Below are positions 10,801-18,965 of a stretch of DNA of 64,000 nt, in pieces. The translations under genes and the position numbers were made by a program. How positions within the stretch are numbered: position 1 is the first letter of the stretch; each line of letters starts with the position of its first letter. The notes beneath the pieces are model-generated. The model had not been told where the DNA came from, ran no database searches, and worked only from the letters and a program-made list of their open reading frames with translations. The stretch is from Dactylosporangium siamense (lineage in GTDB: Bacteria; Actinomycetota; Actinomycetes; Mycobacteriales; Micromonosporaceae). The DNA lies in NCBI RefSeq assembly GCF_016862795.1, contig NZ_BONQ01000038.1:25792-89791 (forward strand). The letters run 5' to 3'.

Positions 10801-12725
10801 TGCGGCCGGACCTCGGCGATCGCCCGCGAGTCGGCGGGCAGCTGCAGGCCGAAGTCGTAGAGGTAGATCGTGCCGTCGACGCGGTGCATCTCATACGGCC
10901 GCTCGTCGGTGACCCGCACGCCGAGGGAGTGCAGCACCGGCAGGACGGCGGAGAGGATCATCGGCTCGCCGTAGCGATACACCTTGAACCGGATGTCCGA
11001 CTCGTCCTGGCGGCGCCGGTAGACGTGCATGACGAGCTGGCCGGGCTCGTCGAGCAGCTCCAGCTTCGCGACGTCCTTCACCGCCTCATACGGCGTGTGC
11101 TCGTCCTTGTAGGTCTCCGAGATCGCGCCGCCATAGCGCTGGTACAGCAGCTTCGCCTGGTGCTCGTCGTCGAGCTTGCGCTCCAGGACGAGGCGGAAGT
11201 CGTCGTCCCAGAGGCGGGTGGCCTCGGCGAGCCGCTCGGTCAGGTCGTCGACGTCGACGTCGCCGGGCGGGTTGCCGGGCTCGGTGCGCACGATGAAGTG
11301 GACCCGCGCGAACTTCGACTCGCTGACCCGGGTCGTGTAGTCGACGCCGATGCCGTTGAGCTCCGCGAGGAGGATCTGCTGGATGCGCAGCCGGTTGGCG
11401 GTGGTGAACCGGTCCCGGGGCAGGTAGACCAGGCACGAGATGAAACGGCCGTAGGCGTCGCGGCGCAGGAACAGCCGCAGCTGCCGCCGCCCGGCCAGGC
11501 GCAGCACGCTCATCGCGGAGCGGTACAGCTCGTCGGTGGTGATCTGGAACAGCTCGTCGCGCGGATAGGTCTCCAGGGTCTCCATCAGGTCCTTGCCGGA
11601 GTGGGAGCGCGGCGAGAGGCCCGAACGCTCCACCACCTCGGCGACCTTGCGCTTGACCACCGGCAGGTCCCGCACGCTGGTGCGGTAGGCCGCGGACGAG
11701 AACAGCCCCAGGAAGCGCTTCTCGCCGGTCACGTTGCCGTCGGCGTCGAACTGCTTGAAGCCGATGTAGTCCAGGTAGGCCGAGCGGTGCACGGTGGCCC
11801 TGGAGTTGGCCTTGGTGATGATCAGCAGCCGCTTCTCGAGGGCCTTGGCATACGCCTCGGCGGTCATCGAGCTCAACATCCGCGGATGCGGCTGGTCGGC
11901 GCGCAGGATGCCCAGGCCGGTGCCGAGGACGGCCTGCAGCAGGTCGTCGCCGTTGTCGCCCTTGATCAGCTTGTATTGCCGGAAGCCCAGGAACGTGAAG
12001 TGGTCGTCGGCGAGCCACCGCAGCAGCTCGACGGAGTCGGTGATGTCCTTGTCCGGCACTGGCAGCTGCGCGCTGCCCAGCTCGTCGGCGAGCGCGAGCG
12101 CCTGGGTGCGCATCTTCGGCCAGTCCTCGACCGCTTCGCGCACGTCGTTGAGCACGCGGGCCAGGTCCGTGCGGACCGTCTCCAGGTCCTGCTCGTCGCG
12201 GATGCGGTCGATCTCGATGCGGATCCAGCTCTCGACGATGTCGCCGGGGGCGGCGTCCTCGGGCTCGAGGCCGACCCGGACCCCCTCCAGGGCGCCCAGC
12301 GGCTGGCGGCGCACCACGACGAGCGGGTGGACGAGCAGGTTGACGTCGAGATTGCGCGCCGACAGGGCACTGGTCACGGAGTCGACCAGGAACGGCATGT
12401 CGTCGGTGACGATCTCCAGAGATGTGCCGCCGGTCACACTGAGCCCCAACCGGAGCTTCAGCTCCCCCGGGACCCGCTGGCCGGCGAGCTCCAGGTGCGA
12501 CGCCGTGGCCGCGACCATCTTCGACACCTGGCAGCTGGCCAGCTCCTCGTCGGGAACGAGTCGCCAGTAGTGCGCGACCAACTCGGGATCGACGTCCTGC
12601 GCGGCGGCCAGGACCACCGCTTCGGCGACGAGGTGCTCAGCGTTGGGCACTGGCTGCGTTAACTCGTCGTCCTCGATCGCTGGCTCGGCGACCGCAGTGC
12701 GCACCGTTGCCGTGGGCCGGTTCAT
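7866..12725 (-). CDS. gdh: NAD-specific glutamate dehydrogenase, 180-kDa class
   Basis: A 1619-residue protein, the length typical of the large NAD-GDH class described in Streptomyces and mycobacteria. It converts glutamate to 2-oxoglutarate and ammonia with NAD+. The long N-terminal half holds ACT-like regulatory segments (for example TSLEIVTDDMPFLVDSVTSAL near residue 100). Catalytic signatures lie in the middle: GLRWSDRREDFRTEILGL, then VPTGAKGGFVLK near residue 855. The nucleotide-binding part has GEGGNLGLTQRGRIEFAL and DNSAGVDCSDHEVN near residues 1140-1175. A helical C-terminal domain of about 390 residues follows. ATG at 12725 with GGGGAG upstream. The gene is alone in its direction, divergent from the PBP gene. 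In this class activity is controlled allosterically through the N-terminal region; in mycobacteria FHA protein GarA is involved (known). Confidence 0.96.
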   Translation of the reverse strand: MNRPTATVRTAVAEPAIEDDELTQPVPNAEHLVAEAVVLAAAQDVDPELVAHYWRLVPDEELASCQVSKMVAATASHLELAGQRVPGELKLRLGLSVTGGTSLEIVTDDMPFLVDSVTSALSARNLDVNLLVHPLVVVRRQPLGALEGVRVGLEPEDAAPGDIVESWIRIEIDRIRDEQDLETVRTDLARVLNDVREAVEDWPKMRTQALALADELGSAQLPVPDKDITDSVELLRWLADDHFTFLGFRQYKLIKGDNGDDLLQAVLGTGLGILRADQPHPRMLSSMTAEAYAKALEKRLLIITKANSRATVHRSAYLDYIGFKQFDADGNVTGEKRFLGLFSSAAYRTSVRDLPVVKRKVAEVVERSGLSPRSHSGKDLMETLETYPRDELFQITTDELYRSAMSVLRLAGRRQLRLFLRRDAYGRFISCLVYLPRDRFTTANRLRIQQILLAELNGIGVDYTTRVSESKFARVHFIVRTEPGNPPGDVDVDDLTERLAEATRLWDDDFRLVLERKLDDEHQAKLLYQRYGGAISETYKDEHTPYEAVKDVAKLELLDEPGQLVMHVYRRRQDESDIRFKVYRYGEPMILSAVLPVLHSLGVRVTDERPYEMHRVDGTIYLYDFGLQLPADSRAIAEVRPHLENAFSATWRGEAEVDGFNTLVIKAGLTWREVVVLRAYAKYLRQAGTVFSQDYMESTLLQYPAIASKLVALFAARFDPRLQLSEDSRAVQTKELVTAIHADLDEVTSLDQDRILRSFLMLIQATLRTSFFQRGEAGRPKSYTAFKLDPQSIPDLPAPRPKFEIFVYSPRFEGVHLRFGAVARGGLRWSDRREDFRTEILGLVKAQMVKNAVIVPTGAKGGFVLKQVPGDRDEAVACYQLFISALLDVTDNLDGGKVVAPADVVRHDPDDPYLVVAADKGTATFSDIANEISVRYGFWLGDAFASGGSAGYDHKKMGITAKGAWESVKRHFRELGVDTQTTDFTVVGVGDMSGDVFGNGMLLSRHILLVAAFDHRHIFIDPTPDRAASFEERRRLFDLPRSSWDDYDKSIISTGGGVYPRTAKSIPLTSEAKAALGIPSSVISLTPNELMHAILAAPVDLFWNGGIGTYVKATSESHADVGDKANDYLRVNGRELRVKVVGEGGNLGLTQRGRIEFALGGGHIATDFIDNSAGVDCSDHEVNIKILLDRAVAAGQLDQADRNPLLAQMTDEVGDLVLRDNYDQATALGNARAQSRSLLPVHKRLIADLEKRGQIDRALEGLPTDEELDSRAALGVGLTSPEFAVMLSYVKIVLEHEILDSGLPDEEWTNEVLVAYFPTALRDRFVEAMAEHPLRREIVTTAVVNEAVNRGGTSFFHRASEETGAGSADVLRASVVIREVYGLNALRTAVEVLDNQIPTESQTEVYLEIRRLLDRAVRWLVSNRRLPIDVPGEIARLRPGISRLLGELDTLFRGREREALHANAVQLRELGLPDELAELTTRIMYGFGLLDIVEVASQTGRDVNEVATVYYVLSERFRIDDLLSKISDLPREDRWQTLARMALRYDLYAALAALTAEVLNGTAPSDDAEARVDEWEQSNATSIARTRNAIGEFGESPGDLAALSVLLRQIRTLVRASAA

Positions 12726-12931
12726 CGGTCTGTTCTCCCCTCACCCACGACGCTGTGGGTTGTCCCGCACAGCCTAAGACGTACCCCCGACATTTCTGAT
12801 CGGCGCATACCCCGGCAACCGGTTCAGCAGCGTCGGTTACCCGATCGACCAGTACGCCCCTATACCAATTGTCCAACTTTTCCGATCTTGGGGCGTGCGG
12901 ATCGTGGCTTTCATGACGCAGAATCGCCCCC
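12726..12931. other. Divergent intergenic region, gdh / PBP
   Basis: These 206 nt must hold both promoters. An A/T-richer core near 12855-12890 (CCTATACCAATTGTCCAAC) gives a TGGTATAGG extended -10-like element on the minus strand for gdh, but no convincing -35. The PBP start has no clear ribosome site. Confidence 0.35.
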
Positions 12932-14821
12932 ATGGCCGTTTCATTTCGTCGCATGATCGCCCTCCTCGCCGGGCTGACGCTGCTGGGCGCCCTCCCGGCC
13001 TGCTCCAGCAAGCCACCGGACGACGCGCTGAAGACGTTCCTCGCCGCGTGGGAGCAGGGCAACATCGCCGGGATGAAGTTCGTGGGCACGGACGGCAAAG
13101 CGCTCAGCGGCGACGCGGCGCAGAAGCTGTGGACCACGGTCGCCGGCGACCTCGCCGCGACGCCGCCCAAACTGGCCATCAAGGGCTCGCCGGCCGTCAA
13201 GAAGGACGAGGCCAGCGCCGTGGTGACGGTCAAGTGGCCGGTCTTCGGGTCGACCTGGGAGTACGACACCACGGTCAGCGCGAAGCGCGTCGACAAGCAG
13301 TGGACCGTCGTCTGGGGCGCCAAGACCATCAACCCGACCCTGGAGGCCACGGACAAGATCGCGGTGCGCAAGTCGGCGGGTCCCCGCGGCAGCATTCTCG
13401 ACGGCGCCGGCCAGCCGATCGTGAGCAGCAAGCCAGTGGTCATCGTCGGCATCCAGCCACGCTCGGTCACCGACATCAACATCGTGACGAAGAACCTCGG
13501 CGACGCGTTCGCCGCGGCGAAGGTCCAGGTCGACCTGTCCGGCCTGCCGAACAAGGTGAAGGCCGCGAAGCCCGACGCGTTCGTCGAGGTCGTGACGCTC
13601 CGCAAGGAGGTCTACGACACGATCGCCAACAAGCTCAACTCGACGCCCGGCGTCGTCACCCGCAACTCGACGCAGACGCTCGGTCCCTCGGCCCAGTTCG
13701 CCCGGGCCCTGATCGGCACGTCCGGCGAGGTGACCAAGGAGATCATGGACAAGAACCCCGGCAAGTACAAGGTCGGCGACGTCGTCGGCCTGTCCGGGCT
13801 GCAGCAGCGCTACGACACGGACCTGCAGGGCAAGCCGGGCGTCTCCGTCGTGGTGCCGATGCCCACCGGCACCCCGGACAAGAAGCTCTTCAGCACCGAG
13901 GCGGCACCGGGCGCGGCGATCAAGCTCACCCTCGACGTCAACATCCAGAACGCGGCCGAGGCGGCCCTCGCCCTCGACACCCGCCGTTCCGCCCTCGTCG
14001 CGATCCGCGTCAGCGACAACTCGATCGTCGCGGTCGCCAACGGCCCCGGCGCGGCCGGCAACAACTTCGCGCTGGTCGGGCAGACCCCGCCCGGCTCGAC
14101 GTTCAAGGCGATCACCGCGCTCGGCGTGCTCGACAAGGGCACCACCGGCGAGACCGTGGTCCCCTGCCCGAAGAACCTCACCGTCGACGGCCGCACGTTC
14201 AAGAACTCCCACGACATGGAGCTCGGCAACGTCCCGCTCCGGGTCGACTTCGCGAAGTCGTGCAACACCGCGTTCGCGTCCCTCGCCCCGCAGCTCGCCC
14301 CGGACGGCCTCGCGAAGACCGCGCAGAGCGTCGGCATCGGCATCCCGTGGGACCTCGGCGTCGACGTCTTCACCGGCAAGGTCTCCGCGAACGGCTCCAA
14401 GTCCGAGCAGGCCGCGGCCGCGTTCGGGCAGGGCACCACGCTCTCCTCGCCGGTCGCGCTCGCCGGCGCCGCCGCCGCCATCGCCCGCGGTCAGTGGAAG
14501 CAGCCGCAGCTCGTGCTCGACCCCGCCCCGAAGAGCCCGGCGGCCGACGGCCCGCAGCTCAACCAGGCCTCCCTGGACGCGTTGCGGCAGATGATGCGCG
14601 AGGTCGTCACCGCCGGCACCGCCGACCAGCTCAAGAACCTCCCCGGCGACCTGCGGGGCAAGACCGGCACCGCCGAATACGACAACGACCCGGCGCACAC
14701 CCACTCCTGGTTCATGGGGTACCGCGGCGACATCGCCTTCTGCGTCTTCGTCGAGAACGGCGGCGCCAGCACCGCGGCGGCCGTCCCGATCGCCGGGAAG
14801 TTCTTCCAGACCATCGGCTGA
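12932..14821 (+). CDS. Class B penicillin-binding protein with NTF2-like N-terminal domain
   Basis: A 629-residue D,D-transpeptidase that cross-links peptidoglycan outside the membrane. It begins with a signal/anchor (RRMIALLAGLTLLGALPACSS), whose LPAC could be a lipobox. An NTF2-like (MecA_N type) domain at about 35-145 precedes a dimerisation domain. The transpeptidase motifs are all present: SxxK at Ser389-Lys392 (GSTFKAITAL), SxN at Ser443-Asn445 (KSCNTAF) and KTG at 577-579 (GKTGTAEYDND). The architecture resembles actinobacterial MecA/PBP2a-like low-affinity PBPs. ATG at 12932 gives a proper signal sequence, though the ribosome site is weak. It ends at a strong hairpin. Confidence 0.94.
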   Translation: MAVSFRRMIALLAGLTLLGALPACSSKPPDDALKTFLAAWEQGNIAGMKFVGTDGKALSGDAAQKLWTTVAGDLAATPPKLAIKGSPAVKKDEASAVVTVKWPVFGSTWEYDTTVSAKRVDKQWTVVWGAKTINPTLEATDKIAVRKSAGPRGSILDGAGQPIVSSKPVVIVGIQPRSVTDINIVTKNLGDAFAAAKVQVDLSGLPNKVKAAKPDAFVEVVTLRKEVYDTIANKLNSTPGVVTRNSTQTLGPSAQFARALIGTSGEVTKEIMDKNPGKYKVGDVVGLSGLQQRYDTDLQGKPGVSVVVPMPTGTPDKKLFSTEAAPGAAIKLTLDVNIQNAAEAALALDTRRSALVAIRVSDNSIVAVANGPGAAGNNFALVGQTPPGSTFKAITALGVLDKGTTGETVVPCPKNLTVDGRTFKNSHDMELGNVPLRVDFAKSCNTAFASLAPQLAPDGLAKTAQSVGIGIPWDLGVDVFTGKVSANGSKSEQAAAAFGQGTTLSSPVALAGAAAAIARGQWKQPQLVLDPAPKSPAADGPQLNQASLDALRQMMREVVTAGTADQLKNLPGDLRGKTGTAEYDNDPAHTHSWFMGYRGDIAFCVFVENGGASTAAAVPIAGKFFQTIG

Positions 14822-14827
14822 CCCACA

Positions 14828-14866
14828 GCACGCGGCCCCACTCGCCAGCGGCGGGTGGGGCCGTGC
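14828..14866. terminator. Strong bidirectional terminator hairpin
   Basis: GGCCCCAC at 14834-14841 pairs with GTGGGGCC at 14855-14862, extended outward by GCAC/GTGC and inward by TCG/CGG around a CCAGCGG loop. It fills the 45-nt gap between the convergent PBP and ureohydrolase genes. Confidence 0.8.
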
Positions 14867-17182
14867 TCATCGCTGCTTCGGTGTTCGCTCTTCGTCCGGT
14901 GTACGCGCGGCAGGCACCACATCCGTCAACGGCGACTCGGGCGGCTCCACAGGCTCACGGGGGGTCCGGCTCTGCGCCGGCACGAACGGCACGGCACCCT
15001 CCCGGTCCTGGCCGGGCGCGTCGTCCGCCGAGGCCGCGCGGCGGGCGAGGCGACCCGAGGCCGGCGGTCCGGAGGTCGGCGCGAGCGTCAACGCCAGCCG
15101 GGGCGCGCGGCGGCTCTTGCGCCCGGCCCGCCCGAACGGCAGCGCCCCGCCACCCTCCTCGGCGGCCGGCTCGGCGGCGGTGCCCTGGTCGGTGGGCCGG
15201 TCCAGGCCGGTGGACGGCTCACTCACCGCGTCCGGCCCGCCGACGGTGACCCAGCCGTCGTCCGCGGCGGGCGCCACGTCGTCGAGGTCGATCGGCTTGC
15301 GGGTGGTGATACCGATCACAGCCCCGCGGCTGTACGCGGGAAGCCGGGGCGTCTCGGCCTGCCCCGCCCGACCGGTGCCCCGGTCCGCGGCGAGGTCGAC
15401 CACCGCGCCGGTCCGCGTGTCGACCCAGGCGACGGGCGGCAGCTCCAGGTCATGATCCTCGGCGGCCTCGCCCGGCACGCCGGCGGAGGCATCGACCAAC
15501 GACCCGGCGAGATCGGGGAACGCCGCCGGGTCATCCACCGGGTCATCCACCGGCTCGTCCTGCGGCTCACCCGGACGGCCGGCCATCGAGCCGTCAGCAC
15601 CGCCGTCCGACAGGTCGGCAGGAAGACCGGCCGCAGCCTCGGCGGGAAGGCCCGCCGCGTCGGCAGGAAGGCCCGCCGCGTCGGCGGGAAGGCCCGCCGC
15701 GTCGGCGGGAAGCTCGTCCGGATCGGTGGGAAGCTCGTCCGGATCGGCGGGCTCACCCTGCGAGGCGGCATCGGAGCCGGCCGCCGGATCGGTGACCTGG
15801 CCGGCCGGTTCGTCGCCGGCCGGACCAGCGGCCCATTCGGCGTCGGCACCGTCAGCGGGGTCACCGGTCGGGTGATCGACGGCATCGCCGGACGCCACGG
15901 CAGTCGCCTCGTCCGCCGGCCCGTCAGCCTCCTCGTCGGCCGGCTCGAACACCGGCGCGAAACCAAGCTCCGACACCGGCACGGGCTCCGACACCGGCGA
16001 CGAGGCAGGCTCCGACACCGGCACGGGCTCCGACACCGGCGCGACGGCAGGCTCGGACACCGGCGCAACAACAAGCACCGGCACCGGCACCGGCACTTCC
16101 GGCACGGGCACCGGCGCGACGGCAGGCACCGGCACGGGCTCGGACACCGGCATGGGCGTAAACCCCGGCGCACCGGCGGCCGGGGCGTGCAGCGGAGGCG
16201 CACCGGCGGGCGGGGCATGCAGCGGCGGGGCGGACACCACCGGGGTGAGGTCGGCGGCGGCCAGGGCGGAGGACGTCACGAGGGGCTCGAGGCCGGCGAC
16301 GAGGACGTCGGTGACCTCCCGGGCGTACTGCCCGTCGGGGTCGTAGTCGGGGTCGAAGACGGTGACCTGGACACCCACGCAGCGAGGGTCGGACACCAGC
16401 CCGCTGAGCAGGATCTCCAGCTCCCGGTAGGCGATCCCGCCCACGTCGGGGGCGTCGACCGCCGGCATGACCGCCGGGTCGAGCACGTCGACGTCGACGT
16501 GGACCCAGAAGCCGGCGCAGTCGCGCAGCTGGTCGCGGGCCCACTGCGCGGAGCGGGCCGCGCCGTGGGAGCGCAGCTCCGGCACCGCGCGGGCGACGAT
16601 GCCGGCCGCCTGCAGGTCGAGGCGGTATTCGTCGTGGGTGCGGATGCCGAGCAGGACGACGTCGACGTCGCGGAAGTAGGGCCGGCGCTGCTCGATCGAG
16701 GCGAGATTGCTCTGGCCGCGGCCGGTGGCCAGGGCCAGGGCCTCCCCGCCGGCGGCCCCGACATAGGACGCGTTGCCCTCGTGACGGAAGTCGGAATGCG
16801 CGTCGACGTAGACCAGGCCGACCCGGCCGGCGAGGTCGGCGGAGTACCGCCGCATCGCCAGGCCGGCGCCGAGCAGGATCGAGCAGTCGCCGCCGAGGAC
16901 GACCGGGAAGTCGCCGGCGGCGAGGACGGCGCCGATCCGGTCGGCCAGCCGGCGGATGAACACCGCGATCTCGTCGGCCTGGGCGACGCCGTCGCCGGGC
17001 TGCCAGCCGGCCGGGTCGTAACGCGGCGGGGTGATGCACCCCGCGTCGCGGGCGCCCAGCCGGGCCAGCAGGCCGCTGTCGCGCAGGGCGCCGGGAGCTT
17101 TCGCGCAGCCGGGGACCGAGGTTGCGGTCGGTGGCCGCAACCCCAGGTTGCTCGGTGCGTCGACGACGGCGATCCGGCGCAT
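14867..17182 (-). CDS. Arginase/agmatinase-family ureohydrolase with long low-complexity C-terminal tail
   Basis: A 771-residue protein. Residues 1-305 form a complete arginase-family domain: VVLGGDCSILLG with Cys100 where most members have a metal-binding His; DAHSDF with Asp127, His129 and Asp131; and VHVDVDVLDP with Asp230 and Asp232. It would hydrolyse a guanidino compound or related amide (arginine, agmatine, guanidinobutyrate and others are possible). Residues from about 310 on are disordered, Pro/Glu/Ala/Asp-rich, with PVSEPVPV-type and LPADAAG-type repeats, and end in a basic patch (FGRAGRKSRRAPRLALTLAP). The family is usually about 300-330 residues, so the tail is an addition. The true start is ATG 17182, 12 nt after the co-chaperone gene; longer N-terminal extension would overlap that gene. 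The two are probably one transcript. Confidence 0.85.
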   Translation of the reverse strand: MRRIAVVDAPSNLGLRPPTATSVPGCAKAPGALRDSGLLARLGARDAGCITPPRYDPAGWQPGDGVAQADEIAVFIRRLADRIGAVLAAGDFPVVLGGDCSILLGAGLAMRRYSADLAGRVGLVYVDAHSDFRHEGNASYVGAAGGEALALATGRGQSNLASIEQRRPYFRDVDVVLLGIRTHDEYRLDLQAAGIVARAVPELRSHGAARSAQWARDQLRDCAGFWVHVDVDVLDPAVMPAVDAPDVGGIAYRELEILLSGLVSDPRCVGVQVTVFDPDYDPDGQYAREVTDVLVAGLEPLVTSSALAAADLTPVVSAPPLHAPPAGAPPLHAPAAGAPGFTPMPVSEPVPVPAVAPVPVPEVPVPVPVLVVAPVSEPAVAPVSEPVPVSEPASSPVSEPVPVSELGFAPVFEPADEEADGPADEATAVASGDAVDHPTGDPADGADAEWAAGPAGDEPAGQVTDPAAGSDAASQGEPADPDELPTDPDELPADAAGLPADAAGLPADAAGLPAEAAAGLPADLSDGGADGSMAGRPGEPQDEPVDDPVDDPAAFPDLAGSLVDASAGVPGEAAEDHDLELPPVAWVDTRTGAVVDLAADRGTGRAGQAETPRLPAYSRGAVIGITTRKPIDLDDVAPAADDGWVTVGGPDAVSEPSTGLDRPTDQGTAAEPAAEEGGGALPFGRAGRKSRRAPRLALTLAPTSGPPASGRLARRAASADDAPGQDREGAVPFVPAQSRTPREPVEPPESPLTDVVPAARTPDEERTPKQR
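15615..15750 (-). repeat. 21-nt in-frame tandem repeat encoding LPADAAG units
   Basis: A 21-nt unit (GGCGGGAAGGCCCGCCGCGTC on the plus strand, one base shown per codon position) recurs about four times, then grades into two degenerate copies encoding LPTDPDE/LPADPDE. It lies inside the tail of the ureohydrolase gene, keeps frame, and looks like recent slippage expansion. Confidence 0.75.
15966..16160 (-). repeat. Degenerate 18-24-nt repeats encoding PVSEPVPV units
   Basis: Units built on GGCTCCGACACCGGC recur across this stretch, in frame, and encode the Pro-Val-Ser-Glu-rich part of the ureohydrolase tail. The copies are imperfect but preserve reading frame and composition. Confidence 0.7.
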
Positions 17183-17193
17183 CCCGCCCCGGC

Positions 17194-18075
17194 TCAGAAG
17201 AGCGCGCTCGCCAGCGCCCGGCGGGCCTTGGCGACCGCGGGGTCGTCGGGCCCCGCGACGGTGAACAGCGAGACGAGGTGCTTGCGCACCGTCTCGCGTT
17301 CGTCGCCGGGGGTGCGGCGGACAAGGTCGATGAGGCGCTTGTAGGCGAGGTCGGCCTGGCCGGTCAGCACCTCGATGTCGGCGGCGAGCAGCTGGGAGGC
17401 GAGATCGTCCCCGGCCGCCGCCAGGACGGCCGCGGCGTCCAGCCCGGAGGTCCGGCGCAGCAGGGCGACCTGGGCGAGGCCGGACTCGGCGATCGGGTCC
17501 GCCGGCGTGTCGGCCAGGATCTGCTTGTATGCCACCTCGGCACCGTCGAGGTCGCCGTCCATCAGGGCGTCGTCGGCGGACAGCAGGCGCGGGTCGTCGC
17601 CGTGCTGGACCTCGACGCCGGCGGCCTTGAGGACCGCGTCGATCCACTGGCGCAGGTGGGTCTCGGGCAGCATCTGGTTGAACGCGTCGACGGGCTGCCC
17701 GCCGACGATCGCGACGACGAACGGGATGCCCTGGATGCGGAACATCTGGGCCAGCCGCGGGTTGGCCTCGATGTCGACGCGGCCGAGCAGCCAGGTGCCC
17801 TCACCGTCGCCGGCGAGCTTCTCCAGCAGTGGCGAGAACTGCTGGTGCGGCTGGCTGCCCTCGACGTAGAAGTCCAGGACGACCGGGGTGGTGACCGAAC
17901 GCTGCAGGACGGCGTCCTGGAAGTTGGTCTCGGTGGCATCGAACACGAACGCGGAGCTCGGCGCGGCGGCAGGCTGAGCAGATCGCTGCGCCGCGGCCTG
18001 ATTGCTCCGGGCCAGGGCGCCGAGGTCCACCGCCCCGCGGGTGAAGATCGACTGGGTCTGCCTTGGGTCGCTCAT
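17194..18075 (-). CDS. Thioredoxin-fold co-chaperone (CnoX/YbbN-like) with TPR-like C-terminus
   Basis: A 293-residue protein. Residues about 45-150 form a thioredoxin-like domain (VVLDFYVEGSQPHQQFSPLLEKLA ... RVDIEANPRLAQMFRIQGIPFVVAIVGGQPVDAF). The redox motif CxxC is replaced by SQPH, so it is not an oxidoreductase, as is usual in the YbbN group. The C-terminal half is helical and TPR-like (about 165-290). The family holds unfolded clients for chaperones (known for E. coli CnoX). The ATG at 18075 starts MSDPRQTQSIFTRGAVDLGAL, a family-typical N-terminus; an upstream ATG at 18132 is rejected. It is followed at 12 nt by the ureohydrolase gene. Confidence 0.88.
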   Translation of the reverse strand: MSDPRQTQSIFTRGAVDLGALARSNQAAAQRSAQPAAAPSSAFVFDATETNFQDAVLQRSVTTPVVLDFYVEGSQPHQQFSPLLEKLAGDGEGTWLLGRVDIEANPRLAQMFRIQGIPFVVAIVGGQPVDAFNQMLPETHLRQWIDAVLKAAGVEVQHGDDPRLLSADDALMDGDLDGAEVAYKQILADTPADPIAESGLAQVALLRRTSGLDAAAVLAAAGDDLASQLLAADIEVLTGQADLAYKRLIDLVRRTPGDERETVRKHLVSLFTVAGPDDPAVAKARRALASALF

Positions 18076-18079
18076 GGAG

Positions 18080-18952
18080 CTAGTTTTGCACGTGCCCCAA
18101 GTGGTCCGCCGCAAGTGACCGGTCGGATCCACCCGCCACCAGTGTGACGGCGCCGTCGATGTGCTCCACGGTGAAGAGGGTGCCGGGCGGGAAGTCGCCG
18201 AGGACCTCGGGCGGCAGCTGGACCGTGCCGTCGCCGGCGACCACGGCGAAGTCCTGGCCGTCGCGGCCCTCGGCGCCGACGCGGCCGTCGCGGATGGTCA
18301 CGGCGCGGCCGAGGCGGGTGCCGACGTCGCCGTCGTGGGTGACGACGACGATCGTGGTGTTGCGCTCCTGGTTGACCGTCTCGAGGGCCTCGAGGACCTC
18401 GTCGCGGCCGGCGGTGTCGAGCTGGCTGGTCGGCTCGTCGACGAGCAGCAGGCCGGGCCCGGCGGCGATGCCGACGGCGAGCGCGGCGCGCTGGCGGGCG
18501 CCGGGCGCGAGCTCCTCGATCCGGGAGCGGCCGAGGCCGGGCAGGCCCACCAGGTCCAGGATGCGGTCCGGGTCGTCGAGCTTGATGCCCTCGGTGCGGG
18601 CGGCGCGCCGCTGGGCCAGCCAGATGTTGCGGTGCAGCGTCGCGTAGGGCAGCAGGTTGCGGGCGGCGCCCTGCAGCACCACGCCGATCTCGGTGCCGCG
18701 GAGCCGGGCGATCTCACCGTCGGACAGCTTGCCCATGTCGTAGGTGCCGATGTTGACCCGGCCGGCCGACGGGCGCATGAGCCCGGCGAGCAGCGCGATC
18801 AGCGTCGACTTGCCGGAGCCGGACGGCCCGACCAGGGCCAGGGTCTCCCCCGGCCCGATCGACAGGTCGACACCGGCGAGGGCCACGACGTCGCCCGCCT
18901 CGGCCCGGTAGATGTGCACGACCCGCCGGCAGGCCACCGCCAACCCGTTCAT
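18080..18952 (-). CDS. ABC transporter ATP-binding protein with AbrB-like C-terminal domain
   Basis: A 290-residue ATPase for FtsX/MacB-type permeases. Seen: Walker A GPSGSGKSTLIALL, signature LAPGARQRAALAVGIA, Walker B LLLVDEPTSQLDTAG, and switch His VVTHDGDVGTRLG. After the standard domain ends (VTIRDGRVGAEG, about residue 230) comes a roughly 55-residue extension, AGDGTVQLPPEVLGDFPPGT followed by FTVEH and DGAVTLV, whose pattern matches a swapped-hairpin AbrB/SpoVT-type barrel. ATG at 18952 has AGGGGA 7 nt upstream. It follows the permease gene at 18966 by 13 nt and is its likely motor. Confidence 0.87.
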   Translation of the reverse strand: MNGLAVACRRVVHIYRAEAGDVVALAGVDLSIGPGETLALVGPSGSGKSTLIALLAGLMRPSAGRVNIGTYDMGKLSDGEIARLRGTEIGVVLQGAARNLLPYATLHRNIWLAQRRAARTEGIKLDDPDRILDLVGLPGLGRSRIEELAPGARQRAALAVGIAAGPGLLLVDEPTSQLDTAGRDEVLEALETVNQERNTTIVVVTHDGDVGTRLGRAVTIRDGRVGAEGRDGQDFAVVAGDGTVQLPPEVLGDFPPGTLFTVEHIDGAVTLVAGGSDRSLAADHLGHVQN

Positions 18953-18965
18953 GAGCAGTCCCCTT

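Noticed and set aside
9000..12662. A 1220-codon open frame on the plus strand opposite glutamate dehydrogenase
   Set aside because: High-GC shadow frame: rich in Arg, Gly, Val, Asp, His without any family motif, while the minus strand encodes a complete known enzyme.
12941..14704. A 587-codon minus-strand frame opposite the penicillin-binding protein
   Set aside because: Shadow of a gene with intact SxxK, SxN and KTG motifs; the opposite frame shows only repetitive Arg/Gly/Asp composition.
15600..16165. Possible intergenic repeat region or frameshifted separate gene after the ureohydrolase
   Set aside because: Reading frame stays open and repeats are multiples of three, so it is a coding tail.
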